The notes under the pieces: model-generated
Database searches by the model: none
Told to the model about the DNA's origin: nothing
Seen by the model: only the letters and a program-made list of their open reading frames with translations
Assembly: GCA_963783355.1 (NCBI GenBank)
Contig: CAWANF010000001.1
Coordinates: 62,001-126,000, forward strand
Source of the DNA: CAWANF01 sp963783355
GTDB taxonomy: Bacteria; Bacteroidota; Rhodothermia; Balneolales; DATFMH01
DNA: 64,000 nt
Direction: 5' to 3'
Part shown: piece after piece, positions 37,977 through 47,992 of the stretch
Layout of the letters: every line of letters begins with the position of its first letter
Numbering within the stretch: position 1 is the stretch's first letter
Translations under genes and position numbers: made by a program

Positions 37977-38861
37977 GTGGCTAAAAAAAAGAAAAAAGAA
38001 CCAAAAAATATAACTTCCAGTGGTATTTCAACCCGGGAATCGCAATCCCTCGATAGATATTTACAAGAAATCGGTAAAGTAAGCCTGATTACACCGGAAG
38101 AAGAAGTAGATTTAGCCAAAAAGATACAGGCGGGAAGTCAGGATGCTTTGGAAAAATTGACCAAAGCTAATCTTCGTTTCGTTGTTTCCGTTGCAAAACA
38201 ATATCAAAATCAGGGTTTATCATTAGGCGATCTCATTAATGAGGGTAATCTGGGATTGATTAAAGCAGCCAAACGCTTTGACGAAACTCGCGGTTTTAAA
38301 TTTATTTCGTATGCCGTTTGGTGGATTAGGCAGTCAATTTTGCAGGCACTCGCTGAGCAAAGCCGTATCGTAAGGTTGCCTTTAAACCGTGTTGGTGCAC
38401 TCAATAAGATTGGTAAAGAGCTCTCGAAACTGGAACAGGAATATGAACGTATTCCATCAGCTGCTGAGCTTGCCGAAAGTCTGGACATGAGTGTAGCCGA
38501 AGTGGCCGATACCCTAAAAATTTCCGGCCGTCATTTATCTGTTGATGCACCATTCGCTCAAGGTGAAGATAATAGGTTGCTGGACGTTCTTGAAAATGAA
38601 GAAACACCTGATCCTGATAATGATCTGATGGGTGAATCATTGAAAGTGGAAATTGAACGTGCACTTTCGAAACTTACCAAAAGAGAAGCGGAAGTCATTC
38701 GTTTGTATTTTGGTATTGGCAGAGAACACTCGCTGACATTAGAAGAAATTGGAGAACGTTTTGATCTGACTCGCGAACGTGTTCGTCAGATTAAAGAAAA
38801 AGCATTGAGAAAACTCAGACATCACAATCGAAGCATGGCTCTTCGGGCTTATCTAGGCTAA
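37977..38861 (+). CDS. rpoD: Primary RNA polymerase sigma factor (RpoD/SigA)
   Basis: Housekeeping sigma-70. At 294 residues it lacks region 1.1 and the long non-conserved insert, as in Bacteroidota and relatives. Region 1.2/2.1 (DRYLQEIGKVSLITPEEEVDLAKKI) follows a Lys-rich N-terminus. Region 2 has FKFISYAVWWIRQSILQALAEQ (regions 2.3-2.4), region 3 is present, and region 4.2 reads LTLEEIGERFDLTRERVRQIKEKAL. The start is GTG, 8 nt after an AGGGC; there is no in-frame ATG before the conserved part. A strong terminator follows. Confidence 0.95.
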   Translation: MAKKKKKEPKNITSSGISTRESQSLDRYLQEIGKVSLITPEEEVDLAKKIQAGSQDALEKLTKANLRFVVSVAKQYQNQGLSLGDLINEGNLGLIKAAKRFDETRGFKFISYAVWWIRQSILQALAEQSRIVRLPLNRVGALNKIGKELSKLEQEYERIPSAAELAESLDMSVAEVADTLKISGRHLSVDAPFAQGEDNRLLDVLENEETPDPDNDLMGESLKVEIERALSKLTKREAEVIRLYFGIGREHSLTLEEIGERFDLTRERVRQIKEKALRKLRHHNRSMALRAYLG

Positions 38862-38880
38862 AGAAACATGATTTTTTATG

Positions 38881-38909
38881 AGCCCCGTTTTTAATGGGGC
38901 TTTTTTTTT
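38881..38909 (+). terminator. Rho-independent terminator of rpoD
   Basis: AGCCCC (38881-38886) pairs with GGGGCT (38896-38901), loop of 9 nt, then nine Ts. Confidence 0.88.
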
Positions 38910-39001
38910 CCCTTTAATCCTGGATTGCATCGTTTCATTCCACACGGTTTTTTACTACTATCCATCATATACCATAAATTTCAGCCTACAAAACGATTTA
39001 A

Positions 39002-41896
39002 ATGCATCATAAAAAGTTGTGGTGTCTATTTTTAGCAGGGTTGTTTTGTTCATTGGTTTCGTCAGCCAATGCACAAACGTACACTTTCCGGACCTATTCC
39101 ATCCAGGATGGGTTGAGCCAGTCGGTTGTTCATGCTATGATCCAGGATTCCAAAGGTTATATATGGGTTGGTAGCGGATACGGGCTGGATAAATTTGACG
39201 GGGCTACTTTTCATAGTTACTACACCGAACAAGGATTGATTCACAACCGAATCTATTCTTTATGGGAATCTCCTAAAAAACGAATTTGGATTGGTACGGA
39301 AAAAGGCATTTCTATTTATGACGGACAGAAATTCACAAATCCGGCTAACATCAATAAGTTGATTAACTCACCGGTTAATGCGATCTATGGAGATCATGAG
39401 GGACGAATATGGCTGGCTACCGAGGGTAATGGAATCATCGAAATAAATGGATCGATAATCTCTAAAATTACGATTCATGACGGGCTGACCAGTAACAGGG
39501 TACGTTCAATAACCGAAACTAACGATGGAGCTCTTTGGTTTGCTACCCGCGATGGTATCAGCAGATATTATAAAGGTAACTTTACGAACTACACTCAAAT
39601 AGACGGTTTGGTCAATAATCGTACAAGAGCAGTGCTGTCTGCTAATGATGGTACATTATGGATTGGAACCAGAGGCGGCCTGAGTCATTTTGTTAACGGT
39701 CGATTTGTGAATTATACTACAAAAAATGGCCTTGTCTATAATTTAGTGCGTTCTTTACTACAGGATTCAAATGGTATTTTGTGGATTGGAACCGAAGATG
39801 GACTGAGCCGGTTCGACGGGAAGCATTTTAAAAATTACAAAGTCGCTAATGGTTTATCGAATAATTATATCTATTCGATGCTGGAAGATTCGGAAGGTAA
39901 TTTATGGCTGGGTACCTATGGCGGTGGAATGAATCGATTTATGGGAGAGCGTTTCACAAATTATACAATGGAGAATGGCCTGTCCAATAATGTAATAACC
40001 GGCATCGCCCAGGATCACTATGGGAATTTGTGGTTTGGCACCTATGGCGGGGGATTAAATGAATTATCAGATCATCACGTATCGATATTTAATAAAAAAA
40101 ACGGGTTGATTGACGACCGAATTTATTGTGTGAAAGTGATGAAAGATAATTCAATCTGGATTGGTACCCGGGACGGGATCAGTATCATGAAAAATGGTAA
40201 AATCGAAAAGAATAATCCGTTTACCAATCTTCCGTATCGAAAAATTCGCTGTATCAACAAAATGAATGATGGCAGTTATTGGTTGGGTACAGATGACGAA
40301 GGTGTCCTTATTTATAAGAATCATAAATTTAAAAAGCTTCAAAGTTCAGACGGGCTGGCAGGCAATAATATACGGAGCATTTTACAGGATTCTACCGGAG
40401 ATATCTGGATTGGGACTTCGGAGGGAATTACCAGAATTCATAATGGGAAATTGCAAAATTATTCCAGTGTTAATGGATTGATTCACAATGGAGTTCTGGA
40501 TATTTATGAGGATACACATGGAAACATCTGGTTTGCTACGTTCGGTGGCCTATCCTATTACCATAACGGAGTATTCAAAAGTTTTGGAATCAAAGACGGA
40601 CTCAGGAATAGCGTTTGTTATACCATTACTCAGGATAGTTCTGGGTATTACTGGGTTGGGACAAATAAAGGCATATTGCGATTGAGCCCTACTATATTGT
40701 CCATTCAATATGATAAAATTGATGAGCTGGATTCCCCTTATATAAAACGTTTTACCTCGCATATGGGCCTCGTTTCGAATGAAATGAACTGGGGATCTAT
40801 AGCAAAAGATTCATCCGGGAACATTTGGTTCGGTTCGGTAGGCGGGTTAATAAAATTAAACCCGAGAATTGGTATAAAGAATCAAAAAGGTCCGCCGGTT
40901 TATATTACCGGTATGACGGTTATGGATAAAAAATGGCCAACCATACATCATGTGGTGCTGGATTATAACCAGAATTTTGTCACTTTTAATTATGTCGGAC
41001 TCTGTTATTCAGCTCCGGAAATGGTACTCTATGAATATCGTCTGAAAGGGGCTGACAATAAATGGATTTATACCAATAAACGGTCCGTACGTTTTTCCGC
41101 ATTGACTAATGGTTATTATACATTTGAAGTTCGAGCCCGAAATAATGACGGGATATGGAGTAACAAAACGGCTAGTATCCGTTTTCAGGTAGAACCTCCA
41201 TTTTGGGAAAGTTGGTGGTTTCGTTTCCTGATCGGAACAATTATAATCGCTCTTATTGCATTGATATACAATAACTTCAGGATTGGACGCATGGTTGATA
41301 TGGAACGGATAAGAGTGCGGATTGCCAGTGATTTGCACGATGATGTCGGTTCTTCACTTACGGAAATTGCTTTGCTATCCGATTTTCTGCAGGCTGAGAA
41401 TTTACCGGGAGATGTGGCCGACTCAGTCAAACAAATAGGTGAACAAAGCCGGCGTATTGTTAATACGATGGATGATATTGTCTGGTCTATTGATGCCAGA
41501 AATGATAGTGCCGGAGACTTAACGGATCGAATCCAGGATTACGCCAACCGGGTTTTGGGCCCGAAACATATCGTCATATCCTATGATTTTCAGGAATTGA
41601 GTAACGAACGGAATTTGCCGGTTGAATTTCGTCAGAATATGTACCTGATATTTAAAGAGGCTATCAATAATATTGCTAAACATTCAAATGCCCAAAACGT
41701 AGAAGTGATATTGAAGCACAAGAATAATCATTTTGTCCTTACGATACATGACGATGGCAAAGGAATCAAAGACAAAGAGAAGCTAACCGGGCACGGTTTG
41801 AAAAATATAAAAATGAGAGCCGAACGTATTGGGGCTAAAATTGAGTTTCTTAATACAAGTGGCTTTACTATTAAGATAACAGGAAAAGGATTATAA
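39002..41896 (+). CDS. Two-component propeller sensor histidine kinase (NarL/LytS-like, HisKA_3)
   Basis: A 964-residue membrane sensor. After a signal peptide (cleaved near ANAQ, residue 25) come about fourteen propeller repeats of roughly 42 residues with the pattern IWIGT-x-GI-x-R/S, forming periplasmic beta propellers up to about residue 620. A Y_Y_Y domain (about 640-740) follows, then one transmembrane helix (about 742-762). The kinase core has a HisKA_3 phosphoacceptor His779 in SDLHDDVGSSLTEIAL, and an HATPase domain with FKEAINNIAKHSNA, HDDGKG and GHGLKNIKMRAERIGA. It has no receiver or DNA-binding domain, so it signals through the response regulator 40 bp downstream. The ligand is unknown. 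Confidence 0.9.
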   Translation: MHHKKLWCLFLAGLFCSLVSSANAQTYTFRTYSIQDGLSQSVVHAMIQDSKGYIWVGSGYGLDKFDGATFHSYYTEQGLIHNRIYSLWESPKKRIWIGTEKGISIYDGQKFTNPANINKLINSPVNAIYGDHEGRIWLATEGNGIIEINGSIISKITIHDGLTSNRVRSITETNDGALWFATRDGISRYYKGNFTNYTQIDGLVNNRTRAVLSANDGTLWIGTRGGLSHFVNGRFVNYTTKNGLVYNLVRSLLQDSNGILWIGTEDGLSRFDGKHFKNYKVANGLSNNYIYSMLEDSEGNLWLGTYGGGMNRFMGERFTNYTMENGLSNNVITGIAQDHYGNLWFGTYGGGLNELSDHHVSIFNKKNGLIDDRIYCVKVMKDNSIWIGTRDGISIMKNGKIEKNNPFTNLPYRKIRCINKMNDGSYWLGTDDEGVLIYKNHKFKKLQSSDGLAGNNIRSILQDSTGDIWIGTSEGITRIHNGKLQNYSSVNGLIHNGVLDIYEDTHGNIWFATFGGLSYYHNGVFKSFGIKDGLRNSVCYTITQDSSGYYWVGTNKGILRLSPTILSIQYDKIDELDSPYIKRFTSHMGLVSNEMNWGSIAKDSSGNIWFGSVGGLIKLNPRIGIKNQKGPPVYITGMTVMDKKWPTIHHVVLDYNQNFVTFNYVGLCYSAPEMVLYEYRLKGADNKWIYTNKRSVRFSALTNGYYTFEVRARNNDGIWSNKTASIRFQVEPPFWESWWFRFLIGTIIIALIALIYNNFRIGRMVDMERIRVRIASDLHDDVGSSLTEIALLSDFLQAENLPGDVADSVKQIGEQSRRIVNTMDDIVWSIDARNDSAGDLTDRIQDYANRVLGPKHIVISYDFQELSNERNLPVEFRQNMYLIFKEAINNIAKHSNAQNVEVILKHKNNHFVLTIHDDGKGIKDKEKLTGHGLKNIKMRAERIGAKIEFLNTSGFTIKITGKGL

Positions 41897-41936
41897 ACCG
41901 GAACCTGTAATTCGAAATTACAGAAGGAATGTTGAT

Positions 41937-42572
41937 ATGGCTAACGTAGCAATCGTTGAAGACAATGTTAAAATAAGAGATCTGATTCAGAAATTTCTGA
42001 ACAAACAAGAGAGTTTGAAATGTCCGATTGCTGTCGATTCGGTCGAACAATTCCTGAAACTGCTCGATAAAGAACATTTGCCCGATATCATTCTGATGGA
42101 TATCGAATTGCCCGGTATGTCAGGGATCGACGGAATGAGACTCCTGAAAAACAAATATCCTGGAATGGATATCATCATTATTTCGGTATATCACGATTCG
42201 CATAAGATATTCGATTCGTTGTGTGCCGGCGCTTCGGGTTACCTGTTGAAACACACGACTCTTCCCGAAATAAAGGACGCAATTGAAGTGGTGCTGAATG
42301 GCGGAGCACCGATGTCGCCTCAAATTGCACGAAAAGTTATTAATTTTTTTAATCAGCCCTCGGTCACTAAAAAAAAATCAGAAACCGAATTAACACAACG
42401 AGAGCAGGAAATAGTAATTGGATTGGTTGACGGTTTAAGCTACAAGATGATTGCCGACCGCCTTGAAATTTCTATAGATACTGTAAGAGCGCATATTAGA
42501 AATATTTATAAGAAGCTGCATGTCAATTCAAAAGCAGAGGTCATCGCTAAATCGTTAAAGGGTGAGATATAA
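41937..42572 (+). CDS. NarL/FixJ-family response regulator
   Basis: A 211-residue regulator partnered with the upstream kinase. The receiver domain (residues 1-125) has acidic Glu8-Asp9, phosphoacceptor Asp55 (LMDIELPGMSG) and Lys105 (GYLLKHT). A LuxR-type helix-turn-helix (about 146-207, with LTQREQEIVIGLVDGLSYKMIA) binds DNA. It starts 40 bp after the kinase stop. Its targets are unknown; the lipoprotein gene that follows after 217 bp is a natural candidate. Confidence 0.93.
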   Translation: MANVAIVEDNVKIRDLIQKFLNKQESLKCPIAVDSVEQFLKLLDKEHLPDIILMDIELPGMSGIDGMRLLKNKYPGMDIIIISVYHDSHKIFDSLCAGASGYLLKHTTLPEIKDAIEVVLNGGAPMSPQIARKVINFFNQPSVTKKKSETELTQREQEIVIGLVDGLSYKMIADRLEISIDTVRAHIRNIYKKLHVNSKAEVIAKSLKGEI

Positions 42573-42617
42573 TAGCATATTGAATGCCGGCTAACATATG
42601 ATCACATTAACATGTTA

Positions 42618-42646
42618 TTGAAGCCGTATGGTTTAATAAGTATTAT
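42618..42646 (+). promoter_or_regulatory. Sigma-70-like promoter before the Tyr/Gly-rich lipoprotein gene
   Basis: TTGAAG (42618-42623), a 17-bp spacer and TATTAT (42641-42646) precede the gene by about 144 bp, leaving a long leader. No regulator repeat was recognised beside it. Confidence 0.45.
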
Positions 42647-42789
42647 ACTTGTGAAATAAGAAAGTATATGATTAAATCGTTATTTAAATAAAAAGAACGT
42701 AAATTTGTAAAGAGAGACTGTATAGATTTTCCAAATTGAAACAGTTATTGTTTTGACGAGATAACAGCGAATTTTTAAAAAAAAAGATT

Positions 42790-44142
42790 ATGAAACGTTT
42801 ACTCCAACTTGGTGCCATTGCTATTTTAGCTATCGGTTTGAACGGCTGTTATACTCAATTACAACCCATCAGACTGAGTAACGGATTTGATAGTTATGAT
42901 AATGGCGGCTATGCCCCATCTTCCGATGATTCATCCTATGTAACTGGTTATAACGACGGTTATGATGATTCTAACTACTATCATTATTTCAGGGATTATG
43001 GCCAATACCAGCAATGGAGAGATATGAATTACAACCTTTATGGTTATAGTAATCCATACTATTATAATAATATGTATAATAATCCGACGGTATGGGGATA
43101 TAATAACTATTACAATCCTTCTTATTATGATCCCTATTCTTATGGTTCAAGATTTTCAATCGGGTTATCATTCGCTTGGGGGTATCCTTCTTATTATTGG
43201 GGTTCTCCATTCTATAACTCCTTTTATGCCGGCTATTATCCTGGTTACTACGGATATTCCGGTTACTATGGGTATCCTGGAAGCTGGTATTCCTTCAATT
43301 ATTATTACCTCAAACACATTAAACATGACAATTATGGGTACAATTATGGACCCAGAGGCAGTGGTGTTTACAGAGATTCCGGTAACCGCGCCAGTGTAGG
43401 GACTCCAGGCGTTTATGGCCGGACTTCAAGAGGGAATTATGGCCATTATACAAATGGTTCTTCCAGTAATCCAAATTCTGGATCTCGTGGTAATACCAGC
43501 AGCTATAATCCAAATGTCAGACAACCCAGAAGCTCGGGAACAACTTCCCGTTCAGGCCGTTCCGGTAGTTCCGTGGGAAGAAGTGGTGAAAATCGATCCA
43601 GCGGACGCGGTTCGGGACGGGGATCCGGCAGCGGAAACGGAAATGATCAACAAAGTTATAATTTCATTCCGCCAACCAGGCAACAAAACAGTCCGCGGAC
43701 ATCAGGAACAAATAATAACTCCCGTTCCTCACGGGATAACACTGCAACAAGGCAATCTAATTCTACAAGAAGCAGAATTGATAACAGTTACAGAAACTGG
43801 CGTCAGGCGATGGATCACCTGTTACAAAGAAGAGAGAATATCAGAAGAGAATCCAGGACAAATAATTCAAGACAAAATTACAGTCGTATCAATAATTCAC
43901 GGTCCAATAATCAAGGCCGAATCGACAATCGGTCGACCAGAACACGATATGTTGCACCGCGGATAAACAGGAATGAAAATCGCAGTTCTAGCAGGAGAGA
44001 ATATCGGGCTCCGACGAATTATTCCCGAAATAATTTTCGTTCCAGCTCCAGGTCAACGAGAAGTTCTTTTACACCTTCAAGGTCAACCAATAACAATTCT
44101 TCAAATAATAATTCAAGCAACAGCCGACCTAGAAGACATTAA
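42790..44142 (+). CDS. Low-complexity Tyr/Gly- then Arg/Ser/Asn-rich lipoprotein
   Basis: No known family. The 450 residues start with a signal peptide and lipobox LNGC (Cys20). Residues about 30-180 are Tyr-, Asn-, Gly- and Ser-rich with scattered Trp and Phe (YNDGYDDSNYYHYF, GYYPGYYGYSGYYGYPG). From about 190 to the end the chain is dominated by Arg, Ser, Asn and Gly, and is strongly basic, with many short RSS/NNS units. The composition suggests an intrinsically disordered surface or matrix protein, possibly self-associating. Situated between a two-component system and a FadL-like porin. Other-frame ORFs over it reflect its repetitive DNA, not extra genes. Confidence 0.75.
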   Translation: MKRLLQLGAIAILAIGLNGCYTQLQPIRLSNGFDSYDNGGYAPSSDDSSYVTGYNDGYDDSNYYHYFRDYGQYQQWRDMNYNLYGYSNPYYYNNMYNNPTVWGYNNYYNPSYYDPYSYGSRFSIGLSFAWGYPSYYWGSPFYNSFYAGYYPGYYGYSGYYGYPGSWYSFNYYYLKHIKHDNYGYNYGPRGSGVYRDSGNRASVGTPGVYGRTSRGNYGHYTNGSSSNPNSGSRGNTSSYNPNVRQPRSSGTTSRSGRSGSSVGRSGENRSSGRGSGRGSGSGNGNDQQSYNFIPPTRQQNSPRTSGTNNNSRSSRDNTATRQSNSTRSRIDNSYRNWRQAMDHLLQRRENIRRESRTNNSRQNYSRINNSRSNNQGRIDNRSTRTRYVAPRINRNENRSSSRREYRAPTNYSRNNFRSSSRSTRSSFTPSRSTNNNSSNNNSSNSRPRRH

Positions 44143-44233
44143 TATACAATTGAAATCTGGTATGGCCGTTTATACTTAAGCGGCCATATTTCTTTTCTGC
44201 AGATTACTTTATCAACTATTAAATCATTTTTCG

Positions 44234-45667
44234 ATGAAGACTATCAAAATTATTACGCTCATTTTCGTCCTAATGCTATGGTTTGGAAGAGAGGCCATGG
44301 CTCAAAACCAGTTCGACGCTCTTCGCTATAACGAGACCAATCCGGGCAATGATCCGGTGAGCCTGAGCATGGGTGGCGCTACAGTAGCAAATTCAACGGG
44401 CTTTGGATCTTTTGTTCAGAATCCGGCTACGGCAGCATTATTCAATAACAGCTTTTTTTCGTTCAGCCTGAGTTCCCGGAATGTGGATGAAAACTCAACC
44501 TATCTTAATAAAAGCAAAAAATTTAACGACACCCAGACGACAATAGGTGATTTGGGTGCCATTTTTAAAGTTCCAACCGTTCAGGGCGTTTTAGTTATTG
44601 GGGGCGGTTATTCTCAAACAGCTAATTATAACCGTGCCGTTTCCATTAAGGCCTTCAATAGCCAAAATAGTATCACAGATGCCTTTAATAACAGCGATTT
44701 TTATTCGGGTCCTGCATTCAGAGGTTATGCATTGGATACAACAGCAACCGGAATACAAGAACCCATCTTGCGGTTAGCCGGTTTTCAGGGAATCAATCAG
44801 TACGCGGAACAAAAAGAGCGCGGCCAAATGGGAGAATATTCCATTTTTGGTGCAACGGAATTTCAAAAGAACATGTACGTTGGTTTATCCTTAAATTTCC
44901 CAGTCGGTCATTACACATATACCCGCAGTTTTCTGGAGAGCGATCCGAATAATCTTTATAATACACCTCCGTATGACGTTAATACTATTGATTCTGAAGA
45001 TCGCATCAATGCGGATATTTCGGGTTTTTATGGCCGCATAGGTTTTGTTTATAAGGTGATGCCATGGTTAAATATTGGAGGCAGCTACCGGACTCGTACT
45101 ACTTTGACCGTGAAGGAAACCTACTCCAGTTCTGTTCAAACTACTTTTAAGTCTGCAGACAGCAATGGAAATACATCTTACACAGGTTATTTGGATCCAC
45201 GGGTTCAAGGGGATAAATATAAAATAGTGAATCCGGGAAGGTTTGTACTTGGTGCTTCCATAGCTGATTATAACGGACTTACTGTGAATTTCTCATCCGA
45301 ATATGTTCCTTATAGCAATATCCAGATGGAAGGTGTTTCGATATCCCAACGAGATGCTATTAATACATCCATTTCTAATAATTTTAAAGATGTCTGGAAC
45401 ATGATGGTTGGAGCCGGTTATCGTATAGGAGCCATTGAGCCTCGCATTGGTTACGCCTATTATCCAAGTCCAAGAAAAGCTTTTGATGCGTCAAAAACCT
45501 ATTATACAGCCGGCCTTGGAATTGGATTGAATGAGAGTTTCCAGTTTAACATCGGTGTCCGTTACGCCAAATGGAAAGATAACCTGAATATGTACACGAA
45601 TTCACCGGTAACTACAGAAAATATTCATCGAATTACTGCCCAGATTGGTTTCCAGATGACATTCTGA
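44234..45667 (+). CDS. FadL/OmpP1-like outer-membrane protein
   Basis: A 477-residue outer-membrane beta-barrel protein. A signal peptide ends near residue 24 (AMAQ). The N-terminal region SLSMGGATVANSTGFGSFVQNPATAAL is typical of the OMPP1/FadL/TodX superfamily, where an N-terminal hatch is followed by a 14-strand barrel. The chain ends in Phe, the barrel signal. Members take up hydrophobic compounds, but many FCB relatives are of unknown substrate. It is 91 bp after the low-complexity lipoprotein gene. Confidence 0.75.
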   Translation: MKTIKIITLIFVLMLWFGREAMAQNQFDALRYNETNPGNDPVSLSMGGATVANSTGFGSFVQNPATAALFNNSFFSFSLSSRNVDENSTYLNKSKKFNDTQTTIGDLGAIFKVPTVQGVLVIGGGYSQTANYNRAVSIKAFNSQNSITDAFNNSDFYSGPAFRGYALDTTATGIQEPILRLAGFQGINQYAEQKERGQMGEYSIFGATEFQKNMYVGLSLNFPVGHYTYTRSFLESDPNNLYNTPPYDVNTIDSEDRINADISGFYGRIGFVYKVMPWLNIGGSYRTRTTLTVKETYSSSVQTTFKSADSNGNTSYTGYLDPRVQGDKYKIVNPGRFVLGASIADYNGLTVNFSSEYVPYSNIQMEGVSISQRDAINTSISNNFKDVWNMMVGAGYRIGAIEPRIGYAYYPSPRKAFDASKTYYTAGLGIGLNESFQFNIGVRYAKWKDNLNMYTNSPVTTENIHRITAQIGFQMTF

Positions 45668-45684
45668 AACAAGCGAATTCATTA

Positions 45685-45727
45685 TAAAAAAAGCCTGCTT
45701 AAATTTACTCTGAACAGGCTTTTTTTG
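45685..45727. terminator. Bidirectional terminator between convergent genes
   Basis: AAGCCTG (45691-45697) pairs with CAGGCTT (45715-45721). It is preceded by a run of As and followed by a run of Ts, so it works for the FadL-like gene on the plus strand and the stress-protein gene on the minus strand. Confidence 0.85.
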
Positions 45728-45741
45728 ATTTGCTGAAAAAA

Positions 45742-46626
45742 TTATTCTTCATCATCCCGTTGAGGATTAATACTCAGTATAGGTGTATCGACCATTCTGA
45801 CCACGTTAGCTGTTGTGCTGCCCATCGTTAAATATTTCAATCCGGTGCGTCCGATTGTAGACATGATGATCAAGCTATAATGCCGGGACTGATCGAGGTT
45901 ATAAATCGCTTCATGTGGTGATTCACTTGATAAAATGACTTCTGTCTGAATCTGGTTACCGATACCGGGAAAATGTTTTTCTACCAGTTTATCGATACGT
46001 TCCTTTTTGGTCAGTGCCGATTTTTGCGCACCGCTCATATCTTCATAGTCGTCATAGCGAATGATGTGAACCAATTCTATGGAGGCTCCTGATGCACGAG
46101 CAATTTGCATTGCATAAGGGAATGCCGCTTCCGAGTTGACGGATAAGTCGGTTGTTACAAGGATTTTATTAAGTGGTGTCAAATCGCGATCTTTTTCGAT
46201 CACAAGGACCGGAATGTGAGATAACCGTAGCACTTTTTCCGCGACGGAGCCCAGCAGCAAGCGGGAGAAGCCGGTCCGTCCGTGAGTGCTCATCACAATC
46301 ATATCAAATTCTTTGGCGGACTCAATAATGGAATGAGCCGGATTACCGATACCCAGGATAGCATTTTTTAAATATTTTTTATCAACTTGCTCAGCAGCTA
46401 CTTCATTCAGGCGATCTTCCAATATGGGTTCCAAATCCGTCATATTGGCTTGCGACGATACTCCCAAACCCATGTAATAGGAACCGTCGATATCAGTTAA
46501 TGGTATATAGGCATGATATGGAGTTATTTTACCGTCGAAAAATGTGGCCATGGTTTCAGCGGCTTTAAAAGCATGAAAGCTAAGATCCGAGAAATCGATT
46601 GGTACCAGGATATTAATATTCTTCAT
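45742..46626 (-). CDS. Universal stress protein with two UspA domains
   Basis: A 294-residue tandem UspA protein. Each half has a nucleotide-loop pattern: STHG-x9-GS in the first domain (about residues 114-128) and STIG-x9-GS in the second (about 256-271). Each domain begins with a beta strand and a conserved Asp (ILVPIDFSD, ILVTTDLSV). The first Gly of the G-x2-G pair is Ser in both, a small departure from the ATP-binding consensus. The role is stress adaptation; partner unknown. It is upstream of, and oriented like, corA. Confidence 0.9.
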   Translation of the reverse strand: MKNINILVPIDFSDLSFHAFKAAETMATFFDGKITPYHAYIPLTDIDGSYYMGLGVSSQANMTDLEPILEDRLNEVAAEQVDKKYLKNAILGIGNPAHSIIESAKEFDMIVMSTHGRTGFSRLLLGSVAEKVLRLSHIPVLVIEKDRDLTPLNKILVTTDLSVNSEAAFPYAMQIARASGASIELVHIIRYDDYEDMSGAQKSALTKKERIDKLVEKHFPGIGNQIQTEVILSSESPHEAIYNLDQSRHYSLIIMSTIGRTGLKYLTMGSTTANVVRMVDTPILSINPQRDDEE

Positions 46627-46724
46627 AATAACTGCGTCTCTTGGTTCCGTAACTTACTTTAATATACAAAATCATGAATGCCAAACATATAAACAGATTA
46701 TATTTACATAAGATTATAAAAAAT

Positions 46725-47783
46725 CTATAACCATTTCTTTCGTCTGAAAAAAATGAGCATAAATATGGAAATCAAGAACATTATGACGAGGGTTATCGGG
46801 TAACCCCAATGCATTTTTAATTCCGGCATATAATTAAAATTCATTCCATAAACCCCTGCAATAAATGTCAATGGGATAAATATAGTGGCGATGATCGTCA
46901 ATACTTTCATCACTTCGTTCATACGGTTACTAACGCCCGACATATAGGTATCTACAAGACTCATCACCATGTCCCGGTAGTTTTCGATGCTGTCGATGAT
47001 ATGGATGGTATGGTCGTAAACATCACGCAGATAGATACGCATGGCTGGATCGATCAATTTACTTTCATCCCGATATAAACTGTTCAGCACATCACGTAAT
47101 GGCCACACGGCTTTACGGAAATAAATGAGTTCACGGCGGATTTGTTGAATATCATGCAGAGCTTTTTGATCCGGATTATCCATGATGGCATCTTCCAGTT
47201 CTTCAATCTTGTCACCAAGCTTATCAAGAACGGTAAAATATTGGTCGACAATGCAGTCCATAAGTGCATACATCAGGTAATCCGTGCCTAGTTTACGAAT
47301 CCGGCTGTCATCCACCGTCAGGCGATCATAGATAGGTTTGAAAACCTCCTGCCGACCTTCCTGAAAGGAAAACAGGATATTACTGAATAAAACAAGGCTC
47401 ACCTGTTCCGATTCAACTTCATTATCCTTGTTAAAATTCAAACTGCGTATAACCACATAAAGATACTTGTCAAACGTCTCGAGTTTCGGCCTCTGAATGG
47501 TATTTACAATGTCTTCAAGTACCAGGGGATGAATATCGAAATGCAAGCCAAGTTTTTGCAGTACATTGATATCATGGACACCGGATATATTCATCCACGT
47601 AGTACCTGGTTTGTCAATAAAAGATTTGGCTTCTTCAATGTTGTGAAGTGTCACATTTTCATAGTTCTGGCTCGTATAGTTCGCAAGCTGGATATTTATA
47701 TTTTCCCGGTGTTTTTTTCCAGTATGAACCATCGTTCCCGGAGGAAGACCGGGCTTTTTTCCATATTTCGTTTGTTCACGCAT
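46725..47783 (-). CDS. corA: Magnesium/cobalt transporter CorA
   Basis: Pentameric Mg2+ channel of the inner membrane. The 352 residues have a cytoplasmic funnel domain, then two C-terminal transmembrane helices joined by a loop with the signature GMNFNYMPEL (about residues 313-322). The last residues are basic (RRKKWL), as usual. Length is in the CorA range. Confidence 0.95.
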   Translation of the reverse strand: MREQTKYGKKPGLPPGTMVHTGKKHRENINIQLANYTSQNYENVTLHNIEEAKSFIDKPGTTWMNISGVHDINVLQKLGLHFDIHPLVLEDIVNTIQRPKLETFDKYLYVVIRSLNFNKDNEVESEQVSLVLFSNILFSFQEGRQEVFKPIYDRLTVDDSRIRKLGTDYLMYALMDCIVDQYFTVLDKLGDKIEELEDAIMDNPDQKALHDIQQIRRELIYFRKAVWPLRDVLNSLYRDESKLIDPAMRIYLRDVYDHTIHIIDSIENYRDMVMSLVDTYMSGVSNRMNEVMKVLTIIATIFIPLTFIAGVYGMNFNYMPELKMHWGYPITLVIMFLISIFMLIFFRRKKWL

Positions 47784-47992
47784 TATCTGTTTCTTTTAAT
47801 TACCCGAATGATTACTTAAGGAATTAAGCATATATACTATTGTATGAATTTTGAGCATCTAATGAAATGAGAGGCAGTGAATTAGTTAACCATACCTTGA
47901 ATTTTGGTATTTATTGAGAACATGCAGTTCGTTATTATGTAATTTATTGGCATTCTGACTATTTATGAAATTACAGGCAAACACAAAAATCA

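Noticed and set aside
43040..44179. Long overlapping ORFs in other frames of the low-complexity lipoprotein gene
   Set aside because: They are products of the repetitive, biased DNA of that gene. The frame with a signal peptide and lipobox is the real one.
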